Shown: piece by piece, positions 22,239 to 33,866 of the stretch
Numbering within the stretch: position 1 is the stretch's first letter
Layout: each line of letters starts with the position of its first letter
NCBI GenBank assembly: GCA_964017045.1
Contig: OZ024796.1
Coordinates: 23,189,010 to 23,253,009, forward strand
From: Omphiscola glabra
Lineage: Eukaryota > Mollusca > Gastropoda > Lymnaeidae
Reading direction: 5' to 3'
Length of the DNA: 64,000 nucleotides
Notes under the pieces: generated by a model
Seen by the model: only the letters and a program-made list of their open reading frames with translations
Told to the model about the DNA's origin: nothing
Databases searched by the model: none
Translations under genes and position numbers: made by a program

Positions 22239-22682
22239 ATGGTCCTGTCTCAAACAAATATGTGCAGCGTCCCAGCCATTTTAATCCAAAGACGCCTCCG
22301 CTGGCTTGGGCACGTCAAGCGAATGCAACCTGGTCGCATACCTAAGGACGTGCTGTACAGCGAGCTGGCGACAGGGACAAGGTCAGTTGGACGGCCTCGT
22401 CTCAGATACATAGACATATGCAAAAGAGACATGAAGGCGGCCAACATCAACATCTCAAATTGGGAGGACCTGGCGGAGGATCGATCCACATGGCGGGGCA
22501 TCGTGAAGGCAGGATCACTACGTGCCGAGGAGCTCTATAGGGCAGAAGCAGCTGTAAAGAGAGCGCAGAGAAAGGCCAGAAAACACTGCTCCACCGCATT
22601 CTTGTGTGGGACATGCAAAAGAGACTGCCACTCGAGGATCGGTCTCACTAGCCACACAAAGAGCTGCAACCAGAGAAGATAA
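22239..22682 (+). mobile_element. Non-LTR retrotransposon ORF2 C-terminus with zinc-finger tail
   Basis: An intact 147-codon frame encodes the C-terminal part of a LINE polyprotein. RLRWLGHVKRM and GRIPKDVLYSELATG come first (about residues 19-45), then GRPRLRYIDICKRDMKA, then a basic helical stretch. The last 30 residues form a C2H2-like finger, FLCGTCKRDCHSRIGLTSH followed by TKSC. These motifs sit downstream of reverse transcriptase in many animal LINEs. The reverse transcriptase and endonuclease are missing, so the copy is 5'-truncated just before 22257. The nominal ATG is probably fortuitous. The frame has no stop or shift, so the insertion is relatively young. It is not expected to be functional. 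Confidence 0.88.
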
Positions 22683-22732
22683 ATCTATCGTCTCTTGTAG
22701 ACGGAAAGATGCCATACATACATATATAAAAT
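22683..22732 (+). mobile_element. LINE 3' UTR with terminal hairpin
   Basis: Directly after the stop codon, CGTCTCTTGTAGACG can fold into a short stem. It is followed by GAAAGATGCC and a CATACATACATATATA tail. A short 3' UTR with hairpin and simple tail is usual for the 3' end recognised during target-primed reverse transcription. Confidence 0.6.
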
Positions 22733-23590
22733 TTGGTAAAAAAGTAATATGAAAAAGTTGATCGGAGAGCCAAGTAAGCTCACTTGGCAGATAGCTTTGC
22801 CAGATTTAATGAGCTCAACACATAAAATGCAAGGAAAGATTGCTTCGTGCTTCACAATGGAATGCAAGATTACAAGATCGATGGTCAAAAACGAAAGCAA
22901 TAGTCATGGATGGATCTGAAATCCATTTACTTCATCAAAGGCTGATTTCACTATAGAAAAATGGTTGTTGGATCTAGCTGCTGAAAGGAAATGAGCGGAA
23001 CAAATGAAGGGAAATGATGGGGGGAACGTGTCGGCAAGAGGCCTTCCTCAGCGTACAAACAACAGGTAAAAACAAAATAAAATAAACATAACACTTAGCA
23101 GCATTTCGCTCTGAATTAAGTCTGCTATAATATACACGCCAGCTTGCATGTTCCATAGCAAGTGTCTCACACGAATCAAGGTCAATGTCCAAGAATTTAA
23201 GTGAAGCTTTTAGACAGTCCTTGGCGCGTTTTTCTGCATACCAGCTGATCATTTTCCACTGGAGATTTCACCGAACATTAATCTTTCGGGAATTCTGCCG
23301 TCTGGCATTCTTGTGACTTGCCCTGCCCTGCCCATCTGGCTTGTCCTTTTTGTAGGAGCATGTGGACGCTGATACAGTCGGTCCGTTGTAGTACCACTGT
23401 ATCATGGACTCTGTCCTGCCATCTTATGCCAAAAAGTTTTAAGTATAGGAAGTGTAGGTAGATATGGCTTAGCTGCAATGTAGTATCCGAGAGGACAGTA
23501 AGAGGAAAGCGACAGATCTTAAGTATAAGGTTAGAGATTAAGTACAGGCGAAATGGAGCGGAAGCGAGAAAAAGTGAGTCCACTGCGATT
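22733..23590. other. Intergenic sequence without recognisable genes
   Basis: Unique-looking; ORFs of 92 and 101 codons on the minus strand (22974-23252, 23278-23583) carry no motif I recognise. Confidence 0.4.
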
Positions 23591-23595
23591 GGTCT

Positions 23596-23790
23596 TATTA
23601 TTATTATTATTATTATTATTAGTGGTGTTATATAGCGCTGTGCATAAAAATATTAGCAAAATAAGCATAATCGTGACATGAAAATAAAATTCATTTATGT
23701 AATAAAGAACAGCTGTATAACAACAAAGAAAAAAAAAAATATATATTCACCCAACCCACCCCAGAACTTTTACATGTCAATCCATGGTCT
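23596..23790 (-). mobile_element. ATT-tailed retroposon, second copy
   Basis: Begins with about ten ATT triplets, then TTATATAGCGCTGTGCATAA, and continues with AATAAAGAACAGCTGTATA and AACTTTTACATG. These match 11268-11480 in order and spacing. In the minus orientation the triplets form the 3' tail. This copy lacks the GGTACCCGAGCC segment present in the other and is 5'-truncated near 23790. Confidence 0.7.
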
Positions 23791-24205
23791 TAACGAGGAG
23801 GCTGCTGACGAAAGGTTGAAGATTGTTTTGTCCAACATGACAATACACGCATTTTTTTAAAAAAAAATCCGAGCAAAATTTAATGAACTAGTTGACATGA
23901 CCTTTAAAGTTTTTCCCTCCCATTTTTCTCTGCCTTCCTCTGGAAAACTGGCTTTTTTTGTCAGGAAGCATTATTGAGACAGAGGACAGGAACAGAATGG
24001 GCAGTCGTTCTCATCTGCGAGTAGCACTGTCCACTATCACGTCATGGTGTGATTTGCTGGTGAATAAAAATGCATGTCCCATATTTATGAATAATAAATA
24101 GTCACAGTTAGCCAAAAGAAATGTTTGTTTCCTCAACTAAACTTTAAGCAAGAGATATGTCACAAACGACTATTGAATTTTTTAAAATAAATATGTTAAA
24201 ACAAC
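23791..24205. other. Intergenic spacer
   Basis: AT-rich unique-looking sequence; nothing recognised. Confidence 0.4.
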
Positions 24206-24750
24206 CCGTTTGTGTTGTTGTAAAGATTGTTTGTGTTGTTGTTGTTTGTGTTGTTGCTGTTGTTGTTAAGGTTGTTTGAGTTTTAGTTGTTGTTGTTGTT
24301 AAGGTTGTTTGTGTTGTTGTTGTTGTTAAGGTTGTTTGTGTTGTTGTTGTTAAGGTTGTTTGTGTTTTGTTGTTGTTAAGGTTGTTTGTGTTGTTGTTGT
24401 TGTTAAGGTTGTTTTGTGTTTTGTTGTTGTTAAAGTTGTTTGTGTTGTTGTTGTTAAGGTTGTTTGTGTTGTTGTTGTTGTTGTTGTTAAGGTTGTTTGT
24501 GTTTTGTTGTTGTTAAAGTTGTTTGTGTTTTGTTGTTGTTAAGGTTGTTTGTGTTGTTGTTGTTGTTGTTAAGGTTGTTTGTGTTGTTGTTGTTGTTGTT
24601 GTTAAGGTTGTTTGTGTTTTTTTTGTTGTTGTTAAGGTTGTTTGTGTTGTTGTTGTTGTTGTTAAGGTTGTTTGTGTTGTTGTTGTTGTTGTTAAGGTTG
24701 TTTGTGTTTTGTTGTTGTTAAGGTTGTTTGTGTTTTTGTTGTTGTTAGAT
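24206..24750. repeat. GTT-rich minisatellite
   Basis: Repeating GTTAAGGTTGTTTGTGTT linked by variable numbers of GTT triplets. Unit length changes by multiples of three and occasionally by one or two bases, so several frames encode VVVKVVC or LLLRLFV runs. Not coding. Confidence 0.95.
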
Positions 24751-26632
24751 TAAAGGCTATTATTAAATTCCCTTAATTAGTCACGTCCCATCTAATGGGA
24801 TTATAACGGATAAAAAATTGCTAATGGCATATTGAAGGTAAAAGAAAAGAGCAATAATTAATCATTCTCGTCCCTGTTGCAATGGGATGATTGTCCTCCG
24901 GTCCGCCAAACTTAAGAGTTCGGGGGGAGCACTGCCACTGGTCTAGAGAATTGATCTGCAATCTACACAATGCTTGTCTGTGTTCGTGCAGCCATGCAAA
25001 CTTAGGAATGCAAAGTGGAGACACAACCTGTACCAGATCACACACAAGCCGTTCTAAACTCAATAAACCACATTACCCCCCACCCCCCTACTCCCTACCC
25101 TCATTGCCGGTAGTTTTCCCCAGTTGTAGTAATGATTCAACTTAGAAAATTGTATTCTCCGTCCAAATGCACCTCCATTCATTGGTCACAAACAACAACA
25201 ACAAGGAAGTCATCCCGGGGTGTCAATCTAGGTCATAGCAATCGATAAGGGACCAGGGCCGGGGGGGAGGGGGTCACCTTCTGCGCGACACATGATCTCC
25301 TCCCCTTGCCCTACACGAACGAGAGCTGGATTATTTATTTTAAAAAAAGTAAAGACATTATACCGTATATTTTGTTTAATTTAACAGCAGCTGTCTGGAT
25401 ATACATGAGGTTCATGAGTGACGTCAGTACGAAGGCAGTTACAAAATCGAATTGAACTTTGGGTCATAAGGAGAGCAAAGCTCGCTGTCTCTCTTATTTA
25501 TCTCTCTCACTCTCTCTCTCTCTTTCTGTCTCTTTCTCTCTCTATCTATCTGCTCCTCATCTCAGCCCACCCCGCCCCTAATACGAGAAGTGGATGGGAT
25601 GGGATGTTTAGGATATCTGACCTGATCCCGTTTATTTTTTATTTCTTTTTATAAGACAATAACAACCAAGAAGTATGAAATAAAAAATAAATAAAAATAC
25701 ATGCATAACAACCATGTAACTGAAACTCACATGACATCACGATTACGTTTGTTCAAACGCCCGAAAGAAAAAAAATAATCAAAGGATTTTTCTGTTAAAA
25801 TTCCACTCTGGTATACTTACCTACACCATTGGGGACTCATAATGAAAAGGTGCTTCGTCTTATTTTTTGTTTTGCCAATGCTCATCTGACACAAATACGC
25901 CTCTGATTTGTTAGGACTTACATGAGGTCTCCCTGGCATCATCGTCTACGTTATCGTCGAAGTAGGACAGTCTGTTGAAACCTGTCCTGAAACCAGTACA
26001 AGTTACGACCTGGATGTGGTCGTCTGTGTGTTCTCTTGGGATTTTTTGGTATCTTGGATTCAGCGTTACTTGATTCAGAGTCAAAAAATTATTTCCGATT
26101 GATTGTGGCTAAAACTTAATCCAGTAGCCGACAATTTTCTTTGTGAAGGAATTCTAAATATTCACGAACTTCTTTTAAACTATAAAATGGGTAGTAAAAG
26201 GGGGGGGGGGGGGGGCTAATTATAATGCCTGGCTCTTAGAAGTCAACATTTTGACAAATGGGGTGTGCGAAAAGTGAAGCAATATTTGGTGGTCTGTCCT
26301 GGAGAATGTCCATGCAAATGGACTTCTGGAGACAAAATTGGGGCCAAGTGTGGAATTTGGACTTTCGGGTGTGACGCGTCGTGGCTCGACTCACCTTAAG
26401 GCAAATGTGCAAAGAAGTTTACGAACACGACTGTGTGACGTCATGACGTGACATTTTGGGTTACATTTTTTAACAGTTTAAGGAATGACGTAGCGAGTCC
26501 AGTTTTAATTTCAAGCTATTTTTACGAAGCTTTCTCATAGGTCTGAAGAATGTTTAATTTTTTAAATATTTTTTTGCAAATTCAGATAAACAATAGCAAA
26601 ATGTTGCCGCTACGACTAACTGACTGTTGGTT
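24751..26632. other. Intergenic sequence with small microsatellites
   Basis: Contains a CT-rich tract at 25495-25550 and 16 Gs at 26200-26215. ORFs at 24.82-25.15 kb overlap on opposite strands and have no recognised domain. No gene is called. Confidence 0.45.
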
Positions 26633-26806
26633 AGATCTATTCTCGAAACTATTCTCAAAACTATTCTCAAAAATATATTCTCAAAACTATTCTCAAAACT
26701 ATTCTGAAAAATTTTCTCAAAAGTATTCACAAAACTGTCCTCAAAACTATTCTTAACAAGATTTCTCAAAACATTTCTTAAAACTGTCCTCGAAAAGATT
26801 CTCTAA
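26633..26806. repeat. 12-bp minisatellite
   Basis: Degenerate units of ATTCTCAAAACT with drift toward TTCTTAAAACTG at the right end. Period is a multiple of three, giving a repeating SKLF or SQNY peptide on the plus strand. Confidence 0.9.
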
Positions 26807-27540
26807 ACAGTGGCCACACAAACTAATCGACCCACCTTTAATGCCATCATACGCACCCAACTTGATTACCTTACTCCTTACTCTATCAAAACAAAAAGTG
26901 GTTTCAATGCCACAAGTGAAAAATGCAACAAGGACGTACCCTCACTTTATCTTACACTATTTACCAGGTTGGGTCAACCTAAAAGTGCACACGTCCTTCA
27001 ATGACGTGGTATTACACGCGCTTCGATTGGACTCTCTAAATATTAGCACGCTAAACCCGATCGATCAACAAGGGGGGGAACAAGAAAGGGACACCTAATT
27101 CTTTCATCCTCTGCACTCTAATTGTATTTAAACGGTTTAATCTGCTTGCATCACTGTTGGGGCGCAGTGGGAGATGATGGTGTGTGGGGGGTGTGCTTAA
27201 TTTAGCTGGTAGACATCAATTCATATTCAAAGAGATCTTTTTCAAAAGGGGAGTCATATCTTCAAAGTAACCTGGTTTTGTGTTTACCTGGAAAGTTACT
27301 AGCTATTCGATGTAAGCCGGTGCTCCACATGATATAGGGTGAGCGAAACCCCAAATGTGTGTGTGTGTGTGTGTGTGTGTTTAAATGTATACCATTTTGT
27401 ATAACAAACGACTAAAAGATAACTGGGGATGTGCGTTTGTCGGTTGTTATACAGTATGCATTGGTTAGTGCTTCACAAAAATTGCAGACCGCTGATGCAG
27501 GCAACGTCCAACGTCTTTTATGTCTGGTTTTGTTCGTAGG
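26807..27540. other. Intergenic sequence with GT microsatellite
   Basis: Unique-looking sequence, with a GT dinucleotide run at 27357-27381. ORFs of 64 and 85 codons near 26.8-27.1 kb have no recognisable domain. Confidence 0.45.
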
Positions 27541-27552
27541 ATAAGATGAGGG

Positions 27553-27705
27553 GGCATGTCAGGGGTGCGAGGTTGCATTTCAGGGGTGCGAGGTTGCATT
27601 TCAGGGCTGCGAGGTGGCATTTTATGCGTGCAAGGCTGCATTTCAGGGCTGCGAGGTGGCATTTCATGCGTGCAAGGTTGCATTTCAGGGCTGCGAGGAA
27701 ATGTT
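27553..27705. repeat. 21-bp minisatellite with 42-bp super-unit
   Basis: Units of GCGAGGTTGCATTTCAGGGGT type. In the second half GCTGCGAGGTGGCATTTCA and TGCGTGCAAGGTTGCATTTC types alternate, forming a 42-bp dimer. Open in several frames because 21 is a multiple of three. Confidence 0.93.
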
Positions 27706-28524
27706 GTTTCAAAAACAGATGAGCCATTGACTTTTAAATGGTGACACAAATATATATATATATATATAAACATATATTGTCTTTAAGAAGTTTTGATTTT
27801 TTTATAGACGTCACTAGCTCCACAGTTCTTTTTCCAGTGTTAAAATTCTTCTTTCCTTTGTAAGACACGAAGACAAACAGTCCTTCGGAGGTGCAGAGTG
27901 TAGAAATGTTTGGGAGTCCCTGCAGTCAAGGTAAACCATATTGTAACAAGCGCAAAAATGGATGAACCCCTTAACATTGTCTTACGTCATCCCTAATTCC
28001 ATAGTGTTGGGACCCGCTGGCTACATCATTTTCAGACACACACAAAGAGAGATGATGTCATTCCGGGTACACGCGAACGTAAGCAGCTCAGCTGGACTCA
28101 GTGGTGCTTCTGGGGAGGTGCGCTTATTTTTAAGAGATATTTTTTTGTTGCGGGTTTTGTTTATCCCCGGAAAACGAGACAAAGGTCGAAGATCACTTTC
28201 ATACCGGGATCCTTGTTTTTTTAATTCTTTTTATTGAAGCACAACGACTAGAATACAGGTATCCGGCCCATTATAGGACATGTCCTCAAATGGGGTTGCG
28301 AAGGGATCGGTGCGATGTTCCCGGCCTGAAACAATAGACAAAGAGAAGTTATTCTTTTTAAATAGATTTCACTTTTTAAATGCTATCGTAAATTTTGAGT
28401 TACAATTTCAAGCAGGACATTAGACATCCCGTTTATCTTGTGCAGAAAGATCACGTTTTTTGATGTCATGTTTCTTATGTCCCAAATGTCACATTTAAAA
28501 ACCATTTTTCCCCCTATAACATGG
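27706..28524. other. Intergenic sequence without recognisable genes
   Basis: Includes a short TA run near 27752. The ORF at 27962-28237 (91 codons) has no recognised motif. Confidence 0.4.
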
Positions 28525-28529
28525 TTATA

Positions 28530-28700
28530 GAGGAGGGAGAAGAAGAGGAAGACAAAGAAAAAGATGGGAAGATAATATCAAAGAATGGACGGGATTAAAA
28601 CTAGGCGATGCTATGCGTAGGGCAGAAGACCGAGAGGAATGGAGAAAGAATAGTGTACATGTCATCTGTGGTGCCCCAGCGGTCGAAGGACTACGGGACC

Positions 28701-28736
<36 letters not shown>
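28530..28736 (+). mobile_element. LINE 3' end, copy C
   Basis: Plus-strand reading gives RRRGRQRKRWEDNIKEWTG, LKLGDAMRRAEDREEWRK and, after a one-base shift, a terminal segment ending GLRDLM. It finishes in eleven GAT/ATG triplets to 28736. It is nearly identical to the 11.2/11.7 kb copy without the insertion and so serves as the intact reference. 5'-truncated at about 28530. Confidence 0.8.
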
Positions 28737-28739
<3 letters not shown>

Positions 28740-29165
28740 CGGTTAGGGTTACTTTGCTTCTATACACCTGTGGTCGAGACGTGAAAACGCTCCAGAAACT
28801 GTGTACTAGAGCCACTGATGTTAATCATTCAGAGCAGTTAACATAAATTTTACAGGTAGTGAGAAGTTGTGACGTACTGAAATTATAAAAGAAATAAGAA
28901 ATAAGAAAATTGTATTTAAAAGTTTGTACCCGAGACTTCTCCGGGAAGTCCTATTTTTTTTAATTAAAAAATCATCCGGGGATCCCTCTTGAGAAACCCT
29001 TTGATAAGAACCTTGTCGAAACAATGAGTGAGGCTCTACGATTGTAATGTATATTCTAAACCAGGGGTGACAAAACTACGGCCAGCGTTCAGAGTACAGA
29101 TACCTTCTTTTCTTTTACAAGCTTTCATCAAACATCTCTGAATTGCTCTACGTTTTTTTCCCTTT
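28737..29165. other. Intergenic sequence with an orphan hAT-like end
   Basis: CAGGGGTGACAAAACTACGG at 29063 resembles a hAT terminus of the class seen at 4830, but no right end was found. Otherwise nothing recognised. Confidence 0.35.
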
Positions 29166-29167
29166 TC

Positions 29168-29245
29168 CATAAAAAAAACTATCATCAGTAAAAAAAAAAC
29201 TATCATCAGTAAAAAAAAAACTATCATCAGTAAAAAAAAAATGCA
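29168..29245. repeat. 21-22-bp A-rich tandem repeat
   Basis: Three to four copies of ACTATCATCAGT followed by eight to ten As. Confidence 0.93.
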
Positions 29246-30060
29246 TTAATAGTTATCAGTAATGTGTGGTGAAATTGTTAATAATTAAAATTTAATTGGC
29301 ATGTACGTGTATATTTTAATCGATTTCGAAGCAGGCTGCTGAGATGCGCGCGACTGATAAGCGGATGCTCGTCTGTTTGAAGAGAATCCGTTCTGATTAA
29401 AAGAGAGTGCAGAACTGATATGAAACCCAGCTTGACACAGATCTTAAAATAGTTGCCAGGATCTGGGAATGAGAGATGGTGGGAAGGTGTAAACAAAAAA
29501 CGAGTAAAAGAAAAACGAAATTCAAACAATCGCTAAAAACTAAGTTGTTCGTATAAATCCTTTAGAAAATGTAATATTGAGCTATGGGGCCGGGGGGGGG
29601 GGGGGAGGGTGCTGAAATTTGAAAAAAACATACATTCAAGTAACGCACTTAATAGAATCCCAATTAGTGCGCACCCCAATTAGTGCGCCCCCCCCCCCCC
29701 CCCCCCCGCACAGCTCGCAATTTATTTCCGAAAAACAAACGCACTTGCTATATATATATATATATATTTTAAAAATAATCTCATTTAGTGTAATCGTCTA
29801 AAATTTTATTTCGTCGAATCAGCGTCGTCATATGTCCTTCATGTTCCCCATTCAAAAACAAGTCAAACTGAATTTTGGGGGTTGGGGTGAGGATGACAGA
29901 ATTTGTTTTCATCGGCAACGAGTCTATGTGCCAAGGTTCAACACTATAGGTTGACGGGAAGTGGGAGAATGAGCCTTCCGAAAACTTTGCCAGTCAGCCA
30001 CGAACAAAAGAGAAGTTAATGTAATAGGATTTTTTTCATTAAGGCAAAGAAGGCCTGTTG
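29246..30060. other. Intergenic sequence with long G and C runs
   Basis: Fourteen Gs at 29592-29605 and twenty Cs at 29688-29707 lie within 120 bp of each other, so a G-run/C-run inverted pair exists. A TA dinucleotide run lies near 29750. No gene. Confidence 0.5.
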
Positions 30061-30067
30061 AACATCC

Positions 30068-30329
30068 TTTGTACTGTCCGCGTCGTTGTACTGTCCGCGT
30101 CGTTGTACTGTCCGCGTCGTTGTACTGTCCGCGTCGTTGTACTGTCCGCGTCGTTGTACTGTCCGCGTCGTTGTACTGTCCGCGTCGTTGTACTGTCCGC
30201 GTCGTTGTACTGTCCGCGTCGTTGTACTGTCCGCGTCGTTGTACTGTCCGCGTCGTTGTACTGTCCGCGTCGTTGTACTGTCCGCGTCGTTGTACTGTCC
30301 GCGTCATTGTACTGTCCGCGTCGTTGTAC
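30068..30329. repeat. 17-bp CpG-rich minisatellite, about 15 copies
   Basis: Units of TGTACTGTCCGCGTCGT, identical except for one CATTG change at about 30305. Two CpGs per unit, much denser than the surrounding DNA. Open in all three plus frames (92-110 codons) because 17 x 3 contains no stop; not a gene. Confidence 0.97.
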
Positions 30330-31045
30330 ACAGTTTTTGCTTGCTAGATTTTTGTCATGGAAGTGTCCTCATAAGGACACGTTTCGCTGAGATGACCGGA
30401 TGACTCTAACACAGAGTGTTGAACTGACGACTTTTTGTATGGTGAACACGTTTGGTCATAGTTGTTGTTTTTCAATTGTTTTAATACAAAGTGTCATGAC
30501 ATGGGGTTTGTGAAGTTCTACTGGCTAACTAGAAGTCAATGATAGGCTGTTTTGTTTGTGTGCGTGTCTGTGTGCGTGTGTGTCTGTGTTTGTGTCAAGT
30601 GTATATCCGTGTGTGTGTCCGTGTGTCTGTGTGTCTATCCGTGTGTCTGTCTGTGTTTCTGTCTGTGTATCTGTCTGTCTGCCTGGCTGGCTGTGTGAAG
30701 AGTGGGTAACTAAATCTTTGAAGGGGCCACAAATTCAAATCCACTCAAATAGTCCCGACTCCCCCCTCGCCCCCTTCTCGGATTGGACAACTTAAATTGC
30801 CCAAAAACCTGCAGCTCGAGTTTAGATTTTTCCAGGCTGCCAGGAAACCATTGTCTTAAGATTAACTGAGTTCCCAAACAGTTTCTCTGGCAATGGGGTG
30901 GGTTGGGCACAAATGCTTGATCAGCGATGATTATTTCAATCTCCAATTTGCTAATTAATTGTTAATGATTAATTTCCGTTCTTAGCTTTGTGGACATTGT
31001 TAAGACGGGAAATCACCTCAGAACTGGTGGTAGCTGCATGCCTCC
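30330..31045. other. Spacer with GTGT/CTGT-rich tract
   Basis: A GT-rich tract with GTGTCTGT phrases occupies 30556-30690. The rest is unique-looking. Confidence 0.5.
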
Positions 31046-31047
31046 TA

Positions 31048-31750
31048 GGGTCAGTGTACGCAGCCAGTCCGTGGTGTCAGTGTACCAGCCAGACCGTGGG
31101 GTCAGTGTACCAGCCAGTCCATGGGGTCAGTGTACGCAGCCGTCCGTGGAGTCAGTGTAACAGCCAGTCCGTGGAGTCAGTGTAACAGCCAGTCCGTGGA
31201 GTCAGTGTACCAGCCAGTCCGTGGGGTCCGTGTACCAGCCAGTCCGTGGGGTCAGTGTAACAGCCAGTCCGTGGGGTCAGTGTAACAGCCAATCCGTGGG
31301 GTCAGTGTACCAGCCAGTCCGTGGAGTCAGTGTAACAGCCAGTCCGTGGAGTCAGTGTAACAGCCAGTCCGTGGGGTCAGTGTAACAGCCAGTCCGTGGG
31401 GTCAGTGTACCAGCCAGTCCGTGGAGTCAGTGTAACAGCCAGTCCGTGGGGTCAGTGTACCAGCCAGTCCGTGGGGTCAGTGTACCAGCCAGTCCGTGGG
31501 GTCCGTGTACCAGCCAGTCCGTGGGGTCAGTGTACCAGCCAGTCCGTGGGGTCAGTGTACCAGCCAGTCCGTGGGGTCAGTGTACGCAGCCAGTCCGTGG
31601 AGTCAGTGTAACAGCCAGTCCGTGGAGTCAGTGTAACAGCCAGTCCGTGGGGTCAGTGTACCAGCCAGTCCGTGGGGTCCGTGTACCAGCCAGTCCGTGG
31701 GGTCAGTGTAACAGCCAATCCGTGGGGTCAGTGTACAAGCCAGTCCGTGT
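31048..31750. repeat. 25-bp minisatellite, about 28 copies
   Basis: Units join GTCAGTGTACCAGCCAG and TCCGTGGG. Variants are ACCAGCC or AACAGCC, GGGGTC or GGAGTC, and GTCCGTGTA in three units. A one-base insertion (TACGCAGCC) marks units at 31056, 31135 and 31583. The combination GTCC followed by GTCAG recurs around 31.22, 31.50 and 31.68 kb, which suggests multi-unit duplications. Confidence 0.97.
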
Positions 31751-31949
31751 GAAAGGGATGCTTACAAGGCCACGATAAAATTAATGCACCAATGAGGATG
31801 TTTACAACTGTACCTAAAAGAGATTGGGACCCAGGATTGTAAGAGGCAGCAAAAACACTCCAGAAATAACACGTCTGTAATAAATCGGCATTGCACCTGG
31901 AGATACTGTCAGGTCTTCTTTCTCATCGCTGGTTTTATGTTCACGACTA

Positions 31950-32200
31950 ACCCGTCAATTGTTGACACCCCTCCCCCTTTAATTTGCCCGTCAATTGTTC
32001 ACAACCCTTCCCCCTTCCCCCTTCACTAACCAGTCCATTATTGACCCCCCCTCCTTAATTAGCCCGTCCATTATTGACCTCCCTCTTTGACTTTCCTGTC
32101 CATTATTGACCCCCCCCTCCCCTTATTTAACTAACCAATCCATTATTAACACCCCCCTTGGCCTTATGAACTAACTCGTTCATTTCTTTACACCCCGCCC
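31950..32200. repeat. Degenerate C-rich tandem repeat
   Basis: Five to six diverged copies of a roughly 40-bp phrase containing CCCGTCCATTATTGAC and a run of CCCCCCTCC. Clearly older than the other arrays. Confidence 0.75.
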
Positions 32201-33030
32201 CCTTTTTTTTTTTTTCCTCTTCCCAGACCCAATTTGAAAACCAGTTTTTAACTTAAAGGTTACATTCGTCATTTGTCCGAAAACGACACCAACTGTCAGC
32301 GGTGTCTCCCACACCTGAACCAACATGCAGTGACGCCCACCGCTCTGCACTGAGGTATTCAGCGGCGTTTCCAAGAAAGTGATCGTCACCCCCTCTGACC
32401 TCAGACACGAGGCGGCAGATCACATGTGACTGCTGCTTCAGCACACATCGGCAGTGCAAACGAGGGCCTCTCACGATGACCAAGTATGCAATGTGTTATT
32501 GTTATTGTCGTCATAAGACTTTTTTTAATGCCACATGCACGTTTGGGTTCTTTAGCCTTAACATTCATATAAAGGGCCTATAATTATTACACGGATATTG
32601 CCCGACCTTCCAGTAGCAGGTTTGTACAGGCAAAGACAGGGAAAATGGGGGGGGGGGGGAAGGGGAGAGGGGGGGGGGCTTTTTCTTAACCTTTTTAAAA
32701 AAAAAAATTCAAGTAGACGTTGATGTTTAAGTCAGGGATATCTATAATGGCTTACTGCGTACCCGCGATACTAAGCTTGTACATTTTATTACTTAAGAGA
32801 GAAATGTTAGTAACCATTACCCCCCCTCCCCCAAATAGCCATCGAAACTATGCTATTTGCATGAACAGTAAGGTGCTCTTATAGCTTAGCTAACGAACCC
32901 TCTCCTGTGCTTTTCTGTACTTAGATGAGACGACTTAGCTCTAAGAGACTGAAAGAATCATATCGGCAACACGGAAGCTTTGTCCGCGTCATGGGTCTGA
33001 GCTGACTTTGTCTATAATATACTGAGTTAC
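32201..33030. other. Intergenic sequence, possible diverged exon
   Basis: The GC-richer part at about 32240-32485 has overlapping minus-strand frames of 69 and 76 codons with balanced amino-acid composition but no domain I recognise. Nearby are G runs at 32646-32680. I do not call a gene. Confidence 0.3.
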
Positions 33031-33034
33031 TATG

Positions 33035-33230
33035 TACTGATTTATTAGATAATGACTTATCACATTCTGACTTATCGTATACTGACTTATCTCATGATGA
33101 TGTATCGTATAGTACACATAACTATCACAAACTAACTTGTCATATTCATATACTTGACATACTGACTTATCACATACTGACTTATCACATACTGACTTAT
33201 CACATACTGACTTATCACATACAGACTTGT
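33035..33230. repeat. 15-bp minisatellite
   Basis: ACTGACTTATCACAT units, perfect for about four copies at 33159-33215 and degenerate back to 33035. Confidence 0.9.
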
Positions 33231-33866
33231 ATCACAGATTACAGCTGAGGAGTCGCCGTCACAGAGACTGACTTCAACTCCAGATCCGCAGTCGCTGCCT
33301 CGAGTCAAAGTCACGAACTCTGACCCACTTTTCACAGGTACGAAGCTCTCCCCTCAAACATGTAACGAACCTTCATTACCTGCCCCAAATCTCCGGCTCT
33401 TCGGTTATTTACCTGTACCATAGAAACCTGGCCCACGAGGCCTTCACGACTACAGGTGTACCAAAACAAAACAAAAACACGCTGACCTATTTTAACCTTA
33501 AAGCAGTTTGAGTTACTTAACATACCATGCTGCAATACGGCCATTGCCTCGTGACGTCTGTTCCATTTTGAGTGCAGCCGGGCATAGACTTGACCCACTT
33601 GAGAAACGGAGTGCATTTATGTGCTAAAAGGTTTAATGGAAAAAAGCTGTTACTAATGTTAATTCTGCGCTGAAATGAACGTATTCAAATGTTCTGTACC
33701 AAATACGGACGATATTTTCCAATAGTGATAAAAGGTTCCATAGCTATATGGACCATGAGGGATTTGTGTGACCTTGACGAGTATTAAGAAAGTCTAGGCT
33801 CCCCCCCCCACTCAAATGGTGCCCCATGTTTTTTTCTCATACCCATAAGTCAGCAGCAATTTAAGT
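33231..33866. other. Intergenic sequence without recognisable genes
   Basis: Minus-strand ORF 33332-33616 (94 codons) has no recognised motif. Nothing else identified. Confidence 0.4.

Noticed and set aside
29063..29083. CAGGGGTGACAAAACTACGG as a relative of the 339-bp hAT MITE
   Set aside because: Match covers about 20 bases and no right end or duplication was found.
30058..30403. Three overlapping arginine/valine/cysteine-rich ORFs of 92-110 codons
   Set aside because: Products of a 17-bp minisatellite lacking stops.
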